Assembly: GCA_937898415.1 (NCBI GenBank)
Contig: CALDLA010000122.1
Coordinates: forward strand, 1 to 64,000
Source: an uncultured Prevotellaceae bacterium
GTDB taxonomy: Bacteria; Bacteroidota; Bacteroidia; Bacteroidales; Bacteroidaceae
Reading direction: 5' to 3'
Length of the DNA stretch: 64,000 bases
The notes under the pieces were generated by a model that was not told the origin of the DNA, did no database searches, and worked only from the letters and a program-made list of their open reading frames with translations. Both the position numbers and the translations under genes were made by a program. This document shows, one piece after another, positions 50,487 through 59,518 of the stretch (position 1 is its first letter; each line of letters begins with the position of its first letter).

Positions 50487-52220
50487 ATGTCATCAAGAAC
50501 AAGGCTCATTCCCTACGGCATTTCAGATTTTAAGCAGTTACGCCGCGAAAACAAGTACTTTGTTGACAAGACCATGTTCCTTCCACTGATGGAGGATCAG
50601 GGTAATTTCCTGTTTTTTATCCGTCCCCGTCGGTTCGGTAAGAGCATCTTCTTGAGTATGATGCGAGCCTACTATGACATCAACGAACGTAACAACTTCG
50701 ATACGCTGTTCGACGGGTTGTGGATTAAAGACAATCCAACGCCGGAATGTGGTAATTATCAAGTACTACACTTGGATTTCTCACGTGTTCAAGGCGACGC
50801 GAAGAACCTTGAGAATGATTTCAGCGGGTATTGTGACCTGATGCTTGATGATTTCATTGACCGCTATGCTTGCTACTACGATGAAGGATATGCCGCCAAC
50901 GGTCATAACAAGGCGTCTTTTCGACTGAAGTTCAGCTATATTGACAATATGGCGAAGATAAAGGGTTATCCCCTCTATCTTATTATCGATGAGTACGACA
51001 ACTTCACCAATACCGTCCTCAACGAAAAAGGAGAAGGGGTATATCATGCTTTGACCCATGCTTCGGGATTCTATCGTGACGTATTCAAGTTGTTTAAAGG
51101 AATGTTCTCACGCATTCTGATGATGGGTGTAAGTCCCGTGACGATGGACGACGTTACTAGCGGCTATAATATTGCCTCGAACATCACGATGAACCCGCTG
51201 TTCAACCTGATGTTAGGTTTTTCGGAGGAAGATGTACGCCAAATGATACACTATTATCAAGGGACTGGCATGCTCAAGGGCGACGAGGAAGCCTTAATTG
51301 CTGAAATGAAGCCATGGTACGACAACTACTGCTTTGCAGAAAGCGTAGTGTATGCAGATCCGAAACTGTTCAATTGCGATATGGTGAGCTACTATCTGAG
51401 GTGCGTCATTCAAACAGGACATAGTCCGAAAGAGATGGTTGATGTTAACACTCGCACCGACTACACGAAGATGAACAAGTTACTTCAGCTTGACAAACTT
51501 GATGGAAACCGCCGTGGCCTCCTTAACGAGATTGCAGAGAATGGCTTCATCTATGAAAAGCCTGTAGAATCGTTCCCTGCCAAGGATATGGCCAACGCTG
51601 AGAACTTCGTCAGTTTACTGTTCTATTATGGTATGCTCACCATCGGTGGAGTACGTGGTGCCACAACAAAACTGATTATCCCCAATAACAACGTACGGAA
51701 ACAATATTACGATTATCTTTTTAGACAATACCAAGAAATCGCGACCGTTGACACACGAAAGTTGAGCAATGCCTTTGATGACGCAGCACTCGACGGCAAC
51801 TGGCGACCAATGATTAAGGAGATAACTGATGCTTATGAGAATACGACCAGCGTTCGACAGTTGATTGAGGGCGAACGTAACCTTCAGGGCTTTATGACTG
51901 CTTATTTGTCATTGAATTCCTATTATCTCACAGCCCCTGAAATGGAACTTAACCATGGCTATTGTGACTTCTTCCTCATGCCAGACCTGGAGCGTTATCC
52001 CATGATTGAGCATAGTTATATTTTAGAATTGAAATACCTGAAGCAAGAAGACAATGAGACCATGGCACAAGAGCAATGGGATAATGCTGCACGTCAAATC
52101 CGTCAATATGCTCAAGCCCCCAAGGTTCAAGCCTTCGTTAAGGATACAACCCTCCACCTCTTAGTAGTCCAGATAAAGGGTTACAAGATGGTGAGGGCAG
52201 AAGAAATAAATATTATGTAA
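50487..52220 (+). CDS. AAA-ATPase-like / PD-(D/E)XK nuclease family protein
   Basis: 577 residues. The N-terminal AAA-ATPase_like domain begins IPYGISDFKQLRRENKYFVDK and holds the P-loop-like FFIRPRRFGKSIFLSMM; YLIIDEYDNFTN looks like Walker B. The C-terminal PD-(D/E)XK part has LERYPMIEHSYILELKYLK (the ELK half of the motif) and TLHLLVVQIKGYKM. This family is very abundant and often multi-copy in Bacteroidales, with unknown function; mobile-gene or defence roles have been suggested. It is out of place in a polysaccharide operon yet lies 2 bp from the next glycosyltransferase, so it is cotranscribed. Confidence 0.88.
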   Translation: MSSRTRLIPYGISDFKQLRRENKYFVDKTMFLPLMEDQGNFLFFIRPRRFGKSIFLSMMRAYYDINERNNFDTLFDGLWIKDNPTPECGNYQVLHLDFSRVQGDAKNLENDFSGYCDLMLDDFIDRYACYYDEGYAANGHNKASFRLKFSYIDNMAKIKGYPLYLIIDEYDNFTNTVLNEKGEGVYHALTHASGFYRDVFKLFKGMFSRILMMGVSPVTMDDVTSGYNIASNITMNPLFNLMLGFSEEDVRQMIHYYQGTGMLKGDEEALIAEMKPWYDNYCFAESVVYADPKLFNCDMVSYYLRCVIQTGHSPKEMVDVNTRTDYTKMNKLLQLDKLDGNRRGLLNEIAENGFIYEKPVESFPAKDMANAENFVSLLFYYGMLTIGGVRGATTKLIIPNNNVRKQYYDYLFRQYQEIATVDTRKLSNAFDDAALDGNWRPMIKEITDAYENTTSVRQLIEGERNLQGFMTAYLSLNSYYLTAPEMELNHGYCDFFLMPDLERYPMIEHSYILELKYLKQEDNETMAQEQWDNAARQIRQYAQAPKVQAFVKDTTLHLLVVQIKGYKMVRAEEINIM

Positions 52221-52222
52221 CT

Positions 52223-53212
52223 ATGAAGGTCAGTGTTGTCATTCCCGTTTATAACGTCAAACAATATTTGGAGCGTTGTGTAAAATCTGTTTTATGCCAA
52301 ACATACAAAGATTTTGAAGTCATACTTGTTGACGACGGAAGTCCTGATGATTGCGGCAAGTTGTGTGATGAATTAGCTAAGGGAGATTCACGCATCGTTG
52401 TAATTCATCAAGAGAACAAGGGGTTATCGGGAGCTCGTAATACTGGCATAGACAATGCGAGGGGTGAGTATATTGTTTTTATTGACTCCGATGACTACTG
52501 GTTGCTTGACGATGGATTACAGACTTTAATTGACAACTGTGACCCCCAAATCGACATGGTGGCATTCAAAGAGGTCAATATCTGGAAAGACGACCGAAGG
52601 ACTAAAGCTACCCCGTATAATCTGGAAACTGTTGCAAAGATTCCGAATGCACAGAAATTGTTTGCCTATCTCGTCAAAACACAGCAGATGCACCTTACGT
52701 CGTGGCTTGTGATGGTGCGACGCCAACTGTTGTTGGATTATCATGTCTATTTTCCACAGGGTCTAATTGGCGAAGACTTCTACTGGCATTTTGAACTTTG
52801 GCAGCATTTACGTACAGTAAAACTGATAAATCTCTATCTATATGCATATTACCGTAGGGAGGGGAGTATGACCACTCGAAAAAACTTATTTGTACCTTAT
52901 CTTCATTATGAAAAGTCATTTTCATATTGGAAAGAGAGATGTAGTCAAGGTTGTAACAATAGTGAAGGCATTTTGGCTTATTTGGCCAATGTGTGGGTGA
53001 ATAGAGGCTACGTCTATTCTTCTTTGAATGCAGAAGACAAACCGAAAGCTCTTGACTTTCTTCAAAGACATTCTGACTTACTGGGTCATGCGTTAACTCC
53101 AAGAGTCAGGTTTGTGGCTAAAATGGTACGCCTATTCGGAATAAGATTTACAGCATTCTTTCTTGGTATTTATTATAATATGCGGAATCGAACAAAAGCA
53201 TATGCTATATAA
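52223..53212 (+). CDS. Glycosyltransferase family 2 (copy A)
   Basis: 329 residues. GT-A fold: SVVIPVYNVKQYLERCVKSV, VILVDDGSPDDCG, ENKGLSGARNTGI and the DxD motif in FIDSDDYWLL. About 100 C-terminal residues contain no membrane helix. It adds one sugar to the lipid-linked repeat unit. It is paralogous along its length to the next gene (the same LSGARNTGI, then WLLD(D/N)GL and ARKxx...YFPxG(L/Y)I.ED.(F)W patterns), indicating a tandem duplication. Confidence 0.9.
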   Translation: MKVSVVIPVYNVKQYLERCVKSVLCQTYKDFEVILVDDGSPDDCGKLCDELAKGDSRIVVIHQENKGLSGARNTGIDNARGEYIVFIDSDDYWLLDDGLQTLIDNCDPQIDMVAFKEVNIWKDDRRTKATPYNLETVAKIPNAQKLFAYLVKTQQMHLTSWLVMVRRQLLLDYHVYFPQGLIGEDFYWHFELWQHLRTVKLINLYLYAYYRREGSMTTRKNLFVPYLHYEKSFSYWKERCSQGCNNSEGILAYLANVWVNRGYVYSSLNAEDKPKALDFLQRHSDLLGHALTPRVRFVAKMVRLFGIRFTAFFLGIYYNMRNRTKAYAI

Positions 53213-53233
53213 ACTGCATACCAACATTTAATT

Positions 53234-54211
53234 ATGAAGGTAAGTGTAATCATACCTGTATATAACGTCAGGCTCTATCTTGAGCGTTGCGTTCGGTCGG
53301 TGCTCCGACAGACCTATAAGGATTTGGAAATAATTCTTGTAGATGATGGTAGTAAGGACAATAGTGGTGAATTATGTGACCAATTAGCCCTTTCAGATCA
53401 GCGTATTCGTGTCATTCATCAGGAGAACCAAGGTCTTTCCGGTGCTCGTAATACAGGCATAAGTCAGGCTACAGGGGAATACATTATTTTCTTGGATTCT
53501 GATGATGAATGGTTACTTGATAATGGGCTAGAGGTGTTGATGCAGAATGGCGGTGTTGGAAATGATTTGATAGTATTCAAAAATGTCCATATCTGGCATG
53601 GTCATGAAAGAACAACTACGGCAGATTATGACGTAGATAGAATTGCGGCATTGCCTGATTCAAAATCTGTGTTCTCACATCTTGTTGAGTCACAACAATT
53701 CCGGATGAGCGCCTGTTTCCTGTTAGTGCGAAGAATGCTTTTGATCGACAACGAAATCTATTTTCCCATGGGGTATATCAGTGAAGATGTATTTTGGAGC
53801 TTGCACCTTTGGCAATGCGTTAAGACAGTTGCCTTCTTGAATATGGATTTCTACGGTTATTACCATCATGAAAACAGCATCAGCACCTCTGCTTCCCTCC
53901 GTGTTTACGAAAGCTATGATAAGATTTTTTCCTATTGGAAGGAACAATGTGACATGGGTTGCCAAAATGCTGCGACCATAAGGATCTATCTTTCTGATAT
54001 GTGGGTCAGTAGAGGCTACGCTTATCATCAGCTCAAAGCAGAGGAAAAGGCTGCAGCATTTGACATCCTACAGCGACATATTTACTTGTTGAAATATGCT
54101 TCTACACCAAAGTCACAACGTGTGGCAAAGATGATACAACTGCTGGGCGCAAAGGCGACTTTCTACCTATTGGGCTGGTATTGGCAATTACGGAACCAGA
54201 TCAAAAGATAA
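53234..54211 (+). CDS. Glycosyltransferase family 2 (copy B)
   Basis: 325 residues. SVIIPVYNVRLYLERCVRSV, LVDDGSKDNSG, ENQGLSGARNTGI and FLDSDDEWLLDNGLEVL. It shares with copy A the C-terminal elements YFPMGYISEDVFWSLHLWQ and YEKxFSYWKEQC. Acceptors have probably diverged since the DxD context differs (DSDDE against DSDDY). Its stop overlaps the next ATG as TAATG. Confidence 0.9.
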   Translation: MKVSVIIPVYNVRLYLERCVRSVLRQTYKDLEIILVDDGSKDNSGELCDQLALSDQRIRVIHQENQGLSGARNTGISQATGEYIIFLDSDDEWLLDNGLEVLMQNGGVGNDLIVFKNVHIWHGHERTTTADYDVDRIAALPDSKSVFSHLVESQQFRMSACFLLVRRMLLIDNEIYFPMGYISEDVFWSLHLWQCVKTVAFLNMDFYGYYHHENSISTSASLRVYESYDKIFSYWKEQCDMGCQNAATIRIYLSDMWVSRGYAYHQLKAEEKAAAFDILQRHIYLLKYASTPKSQRVAKMIQLLGAKATFYLLGWYWQLRNQIKR

Positions 54212-55545
54212 TGTTGTATAAGTGGCATCATGGCATCTTCATCATTGGACTGCTGACCATCAGCCTGATAGGCATTTGGACTAACCAATTTTCTTTTGAC
54301 CTGATGGCATTAGGTACCATGGTGGCATTTGTCTCGCAGATGTCCTTGCTGCTGTTCTTTGCTCAAAACGAGGGAGGAGGGTTTGCTGAAAAAACACTAT
54401 TCGTTACCGTGTTAACCTACAGTATTATACTTGGTGTGGTTTTTATGTCCTTATCTGAATATTTCGATGGTGATACTTTTATGCTCACGAAGAAAGATGC
54501 CATGGCTTACTATAAAGGAAGTATGAGGGCAAATGATGTCGGCTTCTTAGAGAATGCAGAATATTTAATGAGCAAAAAAACATTTGATGACTGGGGAGCC
54601 TATTTATTTGACAGTTTCCTCATGTCAATTATACCCAGTAAATTCTTTCTCAACTTTTCATACATGTTGACGGGTGCCATATCGTCAGTGCTACTTTTCC
54701 GCATTGGACGACACTATATGCCTGAAGCATACGCTTTTGTAGGGGCAATGGCATACGGAACGTCATCATTTCTCATTATGTTTCATTGCACTTTCCTCAA
54801 GGAGTCGTTATTTGTATTTCTTGTCATTTGCACTATGTATCATCTTTGCAGGGGCATACACCAGGAAAATAGTCATGCATATCCTTTTGCCGTATTGTTT
54901 TTGTTTCTTCTGTTTTTCTTCCGACCCGCTGTTGCTGCATTTATTATCATATCGTTTGCTGTATATATTGCCGTCAAACAACATGGCAGTGCATTGTCTT
55001 TTTTCTTCTATATAGCAGTAATTGTTGGCTTGGTCATTTCGTTAAAATACATGATGGATATGGCAGACCGATATTCTACCAGTTATGAAGAGAAGAACGA
55101 GCTCAGTGGTAATGCCAAAGCATATTCGGGTGGCTTTAATATCTTCGTCAACTTATTCGGTGGTTTCTTCGGACCTTTTCCGACATTGTTCACTAAGCAT
55201 GAGACAGGGCCATCAACCATTCAATTTTATGGTGCAGGTTTGACTTATAGGCTATTCATGATTTTCCCTTTTTTAGGAGGACTTTATCTTATACTTAGAA
55301 ACAGAGTTCTAGAACTACTTCCTATTACCATATTCTTATTGGTAGAGATGTTGGCTACTGGTATGGTTGCTGCAAGTCTGGAACTACGTAAAGTGATGCC
55401 ACACATACCTTTGACATATATTGTTTCTTTTTATGGTCTTTCCAAATGGCAGGAATCAAAGGTTCTCCAACGCATTCCTAATGCTCTTGTATTTGGTGTT
55501 GCCATTGGCATTTTACTATTGTGGAATGTTATTAAAACAAAATAA
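54211..55545 (+). CDS. Polytopic membrane protein, probable polysaccharide polymerase
   Basis: 444 residues from the ATG at 54211. About 10-11 hydrophobic helices, with a large loop (about 85-140) after the third (SLSEYFDGDTFMLTKKDAMAYY). The stretch SSFLIMFHCTFLKESLFVFLV resembles the conserved 'KE' helix of Wzy-like proteins in Bacteroidota capsule loci. No strong family signature can be read, so the Wzy call rests on topology, size and position among glycosyltransferases. Confidence 0.6.
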   Translation: MLYKWHHGIFIIGLLTISLIGIWTNQFSFDLMALGTMVAFVSQMSLLLFFAQNEGGGFAEKTLFVTVLTYSIILGVVFMSLSEYFDGDTFMLTKKDAMAYYKGSMRANDVGFLENAEYLMSKKTFDDWGAYLFDSFLMSIIPSKFFLNFSYMLTGAISSVLLFRIGRHYMPEAYAFVGAMAYGTSSFLIMFHCTFLKESLFVFLVICTMYHLCRGIHQENSHAYPFAVLFLFLLFFFRPAVAAFIIISFAVYIAVKQHGSALSFFFYIAVIVGLVISLKYMMDMADRYSTSYEEKNELSGNAKAYSGGFNIFVNLFGGFFGPFPTLFTKHETGPSTIQFYGAGLTYRLFMIFPFLGGLYLILRNRVLELLPITIFLLVEMLATGMVAASLELRKVMPHIPLTYIVSFYGLSKWQESKVLQRIPNALVFGVAIGILLLWNVIKTK

Positions 55546-55547
55546 TA

Positions 55548-56471
55548 ATGAAGATATTAATAGTAGCAAATAACAAACCGGGGCATTTCTCACCATTTGT
55601 GACGGAACAGGTGGAGGCTCTAACGAAACTTGGAGTGGAGTTTGATTTCTTTGGCGTGAGCGGCAAGGGCATTTTTGGTTATTTGTCCAACTTGAGGCCT
55701 CTAAAGAAGAAAATACATGAGTTCCAACCCGATTTGCTTCATGCACATTATGGGCTTAGCGGACTTCTGGCCAACCTCCAGAGAACGGTCCCCGTCGTAA
55801 CCACTTATCATGGGAGCGATGTACATTCCAAGGGATTAAACCTCTTTATCTCTAAGTTAACAGCACGTAGTTCTGCCTACAACATCTTTGTGTCCCCTAA
55901 GCTTCTGAAATTGACAGACTATCGGGGCGAGAATAAAAGTGTCATCCCCTGTGGAGTAAATACGACAACATTCTTTCCGGTGGAACGTGCTGAAGCACGG
56001 AAACAGCTTGGCTGGGACGCAAATGGGACTTATATCCTATTTGCCGGTGCTTTTGATAATGAAGTTAAAAACAGCGCACTGGCAAAAGCCGCAATATCCC
56101 TTTTGCCAAATGTCAGATTAATGGAATTGCGTGGTTATAGCCGTGAACAGGTCAATCTGGTTATGAATGCTGCTAATTGTCTGCTGATGACCTCCCACCG
56201 TGAGGGATCACCTCAGGTAATCAAGGAGGCAATGACATGCGGTACGCCAATTGTCTCGGTTAACGTTGGTGACGTAAAGGAACTATTGGAAGGCGTAGAT
56301 AATTGTTATATCACGACGTATGACGCTAACGAAATTGCGACAAAAATACAACAGGCCATAGCATTCAATGGTAAGACAAACGGGCCTAAGTGTATCATAG
56401 ATAAAGGACTGTCTAACGAAATAGTTGTTAATAAGATCTTGGAAATTTATCAGAAATTAGTAACGTTATAA
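55548..56471 (+). CDS. Glycosyltransferase family 4
   Basis: 307 residues. GT-B fold: LLHAHYGLSGLLANL and TTYHGSDVHSKG in the N-terminal lobe, VIPCGVNTTTFFP at the hinge, and the C-terminal donor motif CLLMTSHREGSPQVIKEAMTCGTPIVS (two blocks, with the E(x7)E pair). It acts at the cytoplasmic face of the inner membrane. The length is short for GT4 but both lobes are complete. Confidence 0.9.
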   Translation: MKILIVANNKPGHFSPFVTEQVEALTKLGVEFDFFGVSGKGIFGYLSNLRPLKKKIHEFQPDLLHAHYGLSGLLANLQRTVPVVTTYHGSDVHSKGLNLFISKLTARSSAYNIFVSPKLLKLTDYRGENKSVIPCGVNTTTFFPVERAEARKQLGWDANGTYILFAGAFDNEVKNSALAKAAISLLPNVRLMELRGYSREQVNLVMNAANCLLMTSHREGSPQVIKEAMTCGTPIVSVNVGDVKELLEGVDNCYITTYDANEIATKIQQAIAFNGKTNGPKCIIDKGLSNEIVVNKILEIYQKLVTL

Positions 56472-56474
56472 TAT

Positions 56475-57503
56475 ATGAAAATACTAATTAATATTAATCA
56501 TCCTGCTCATGTCCATTACTACCGTAATTTTATCAAACTGATGGAAGCGAAGGGAGACCAGTTTTGTGTTATCAATCGCGACAACAAGATGATCAACCAA
56601 TTACTGGACTATTATGGTATAGCGCATACTATACGCAACAAGCGGCCTGAGAAGAAGGGGACCGTGGCATCAATGATGAATCTGATGAGAATGATTCTTT
56701 GGTGCGTCCGTAAATCTTTTTCTTTTCACCCAGACATGTATATGGGCTTTGCATCCTCAGCCTGTGCCATCACATCGTTTCTGTTCAGGAAACCAAGTAT
56801 TCTGATAGATGATACAGAGCATAATTCAATGACCCATAGATTATATATGCCTGTTTGTACAAAAGTGCTAACGCCATTCTATTTTAAGAAGGATTTAGGA
56901 AATCAGAACAAGCAGATTCGGTTCAATGCATACGTAGAACAGCTTTATCTGCATAGTGCTTATTTTAAAAGTAGTACTCAAGTTTTGGAGGAGCTGGGAG
57001 TGAAACCAAAAGAATACGTCATTGTTCGCTATGTAGCCTACGATGCACATCACGATTTGAAAGTTCATCCTATATCGGAAGAGACAAAGAGGAACATCGT
57101 AAAAGAAATATCCAAGCGTTATCGGGTGCTTGTTTCTTTAGAGAAAAGTGTAAAGGATCCATTCTACGATGACTATGTATTGAAAATCTCGCCAGAGAAA
57201 ATGCATGACTTGGAGGCGAACGCCAAATTTATGATTGCAGAGGGCGCTACGATGGCCTCAGAGGCATTTCTTCTGGGCGTACCTTATTTGTACTTGAATC
57301 CGCTGATGGTTGGATATATTGACTATCAGTGTACAAACTATCCTAACAGGTGCTTTATGACAACCAATGGCGACGAGGCAATGAAGATAGTAAGCAAGTT
57401 ATTGGACATCAAAATAGATGGGGAAGCAGAGAGGAAAAAGGTGGAAGAACAAACCATCAATCCCACAGAATACCTTGTAAAGTTTGTGGAGAACTACCGA
57501 TGA
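56475..57503 (+). CDS. DUF354 family protein (glycosyltransferase-like)
   Basis: 342 residues. It starts MKILININHPAHVHYYRNF, the hallmark of the DUF354 family; further landmarks are ILIDDTEHNSMTHRLY, EEYVIVRYVAYDAHHD-like wording (KEYVIVRYVAYDAHHDLK) and AEGATMASEAFLLGVPYLYLN. The fold resembles GT-B enzymes such as UDP-GlcNAc 2-epimerase or MurG, and members are frequent in capsule loci. The exact reaction is unknown. Its stop overlaps the next ATG by ATGA. Confidence 0.8.
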   Translation: MKILININHPAHVHYYRNFIKLMEAKGDQFCVINRDNKMINQLLDYYGIAHTIRNKRPEKKGTVASMMNLMRMILWCVRKSFSFHPDMYMGFASSACAITSFLFRKPSILIDDTEHNSMTHRLYMPVCTKVLTPFYFKKDLGNQNKQIRFNAYVEQLYLHSAYFKSSTQVLEELGVKPKEYVIVRYVAYDAHHDLKVHPISEETKRNIVKEISKRYRVLVSLEKSVKDPFYDDYVLKISPEKMHDLEANAKFMIAEGATMASEAFLLGVPYLYLNPLMVGYIDYQCTNYPNRCFMTTNGDEAMKIVSKLLDIKIDGEAERKKVEEQTINPTEYLVKFVENYR

Positions 57504-58066
57504 GAAACGAAAGCATCACATTTCGATTGCTGAAGGCCATAGGACTCAGGGTCTCAGAGAGCGAATACGGCGACGTATCCGTGTGGGCTGCCATAGGCAA
57601 GTTCTACAGGAAAGTACGCAACACCTTCCTGATGAAGTATTGTTTCAACATTGCCATATTAGCTCCGTTCAACAGTAAGAAAATTCGCCCTGCCATTTTA
57701 CGCAGGATGGGTTGTAAGGTTGGAAAAGGCGTTTTTATCGGCGATAATGTCATTGTTGACAAGAACTTTCCTGAACTCATCACTATTGGAGACAATTCAT
57801 ATATCACTGGCGGAACATATCTATTGTGTCATAAAAGGGACATATCTGAGTATCATAAAGGAACAAATCTATTTGATTTACCTTACAAAAAGGCCCCTAT
57901 CACAATTGGAAAAGGTTGCTCTACTGGAACTAACACGTTAATTCTTCCTGGAGTCACAATAGGTGACGGGGCTGTTATCGGAGCAGGATCACTTGTGACG
58001 AAAGATATTCCTGCATGGACATTGGCCGTCGGTCGTCCCGCTAAAGTTATAAAAGAATTCAAATAA
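57500..58066 (+). CDS. Hexapeptide-repeat acyltransferase
   Basis: 188 residues from the ATG at 57500. An N-terminal helical part (residues 1-65) and then left-handed beta-helix repeats: VGKGVFIGDNVIVDKNFPEL, ITIGDNSYITGG, ITIGKGCSTGTNTLILPGV, IGDGAVIGAGSLVTKDIP and VGRPAKVIKEF. Typical of O-acetyltransferases of the NodL/LacA class that decorate sugars. The histidine in the usual catalytic place may be in LLCHKRD. Confidence 0.85.
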   Translation: MRNESITFRLLKAIGLRVSESEYGDVSVWAAIGKFYRKVRNTFLMKYCFNIAILAPFNSKKIRPAILRRMGCKVGKGVFIGDNVIVDKNFPELITIGDNSYITGGTYLLCHKRDISEYHKGTNLFDLPYKKAPITIGKGCSTGTNTLILPGVTIGDGAVIGAGSLVTKDIPAWTLAVGRPAKVIKEFK

Positions 58067-58068
58067 CT

Positions 58069-58980
58069 ATGACAAAAGGAATAGCATGCATGACCAATGA
58101 CGTGGAAACCACGTCTATTGTAAACGGAGGACTTCGTGACGAAACGGGGGTGAAGGTGTGGAAGGAAGGACTCCCCATGCTACTTGACCTATACGACAAA
58201 TATGGAGTAAAGGCGACCTTCTTCTATATCGCCAATTTTGCCAAACAACACCCGGAAATCATCAAGATAGTGCAGGCCAAGGGACATGAGATTGCCTGCC
58301 ATGGACTAACACACCACCATGACAAGGCTTTCGACGTGATGCCCTACAAAGAACAGTTGGAGCATTTGTTTACGGCAAAGAAGATTTTAGAAGATATTGC
58401 CGGTGAAGAAGTGGTGTCATTCCGAGCCCCAGCTCTTCGTGTCAACTTCGATACCCCCAAGGCACTTATTGAGGCTGGGTTTAGATATGACAGTTCGGTA
58501 GCTCCACAGCGCATGGATATGTTTATGTCGCTAGGTAGTAAAAATAAAATGCAATGGTTTGGCGCACCACGAACACCCTATAGGGCAAATTCTGGAAATC
58601 TCGCTAGAAAAGGTGATTCTCCAATTATCGAGGTCCCCGTATCATCATTCGTTGTTCCATACATTGGTACGTTTATGCGCATCTCCCCTTTTATCAACAA
58701 CTTGACTAGACGGTTACTTTATCTTGAAACCCAAAACACTTACAAACCTGTCAATTTCCTTATCCACCCCAATGAAGTTATAACAGAAGAGAATTTGCAC
58801 ACGGAAACTCAGCGACGGGCTTCAAGTTATATTGGCTACTTGCTCTCTGATGTACTGCGTAGAAAACTTAAACAGAAGAATTTGGGATTGAGTGCTCTTA
58901 ATTTATTTGAAAAAGAAGTATCGTTCTGGAAGAGCAAAGAATACGAGTTTAAACGAATTAAAGACATAGTGACGGAGTGA
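58069..58980 (+). CDS. Polysaccharide deacetylase (NodB domain)
   Basis: 303 residues. Motif 1 MTNDVETTS (metal Asp), YGVKATFFYI, motif 2 CHGLTHHH (the H-x3-H metal ligands), motif 3 FRAPALRVN and a C-terminal NFLIHPNEV. CE4 enzymes remove N-acetyl groups from sugars using a divalent metal. No signal peptide, so it probably acts in the cytoplasm on lipid-linked intermediates, as do other deacetylases within capsule loci. Confidence 0.88.
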   Translation: MTKGIACMTNDVETTSIVNGGLRDETGVKVWKEGLPMLLDLYDKYGVKATFFYIANFAKQHPEIIKIVQAKGHEIACHGLTHHHDKAFDVMPYKEQLEHLFTAKKILEDIAGEEVVSFRAPALRVNFDTPKALIEAGFRYDSSVAPQRMDMFMSLGSKNKMQWFGAPRTPYRANSGNLARKGDSPIIEVPVSSFVVPYIGTFMRISPFINNLTRRLLYLETQNTYKPVNFLIHPNEVITEENLHTETQRRASSYIGYLLSDVLRRKLKQKNLGLSALNLFEKEVSFWKSKEYEFKRIKDIVTE

Positions 58981-58981
58981 C

Positions 58982-59518
58982 ATGAAGTTCAATTGCGAGT
59001 ACATCAAGCAGTATATATTACACTATGACATCGGAGTCCCCTCTACGATGATCATTGGCGTATCTCTCTTTATATGTATTCTTATTTTGTTGCTATTCAG
59101 AGTAAAGACAAACTATTCCATCTTTGTTAGACAAGCCTCTTTTTGCTTGCTTATGGGATATGTCTTTCTTGTATTATGCACGACAATATTTTACAGAGAA
59201 GAAACGTTTGAGAAACGTTACTATTTACAACCTCTATGGAGTTATAGTGTGCTTTACAATAAACTATTAGCTCAGATTATCATGAATGTCATGTTGTTCA
59301 TCCCTATAGGTTTTTTTGTAGGAGGCGCATTGAAGAAAAAGCATATATGTAATGCTGTAGGAATCGGTCTCGTATTGTCTTTTTTCATTGAGCTAACGCA
59401 ATTGATCACAACACGTGGCGTATTTAATGTTGATGATATTATTCACAACACATTGGGATGTATCGTTGGCTTTTTGTGCTTTGTGGGCTGCTATAAAATG
59501 GTTAAAAGATTAGCATAA
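58982..59518 (+). CDS. VanZ-like membrane protein
   Basis: 178 residues with four to five hydrophobic helices. VanZ signature: IIMNVMLFIPIGFFVGG, FFIELTQLITTRGVFNVDDIIHNTLGCIVG (shown in two blocks: helix, then the NVDDIIHNTLG motif). VanZ homologues are common in polysaccharide and teicoplanin-resistance loci; the molecular role is unknown. It is AT-rich compared with the housekeeping part. The stop overlaps the next start as TAATG. Confidence 0.85.
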   Translation: MKFNCEYIKQYILHYDIGVPSTMIIGVSLFICILILLLFRVKTNYSIFVRQASFCLLMGYVFLVLCTTIFYREETFEKRYYLQPLWSYSVLYNKLLAQIIMNVMLFIPIGFFVGGALKKKHICNAVGIGLVLSFFIELTQLITTRGVFNVDDIIHNTLGCIVGFLCFVGCYKMVKRLA

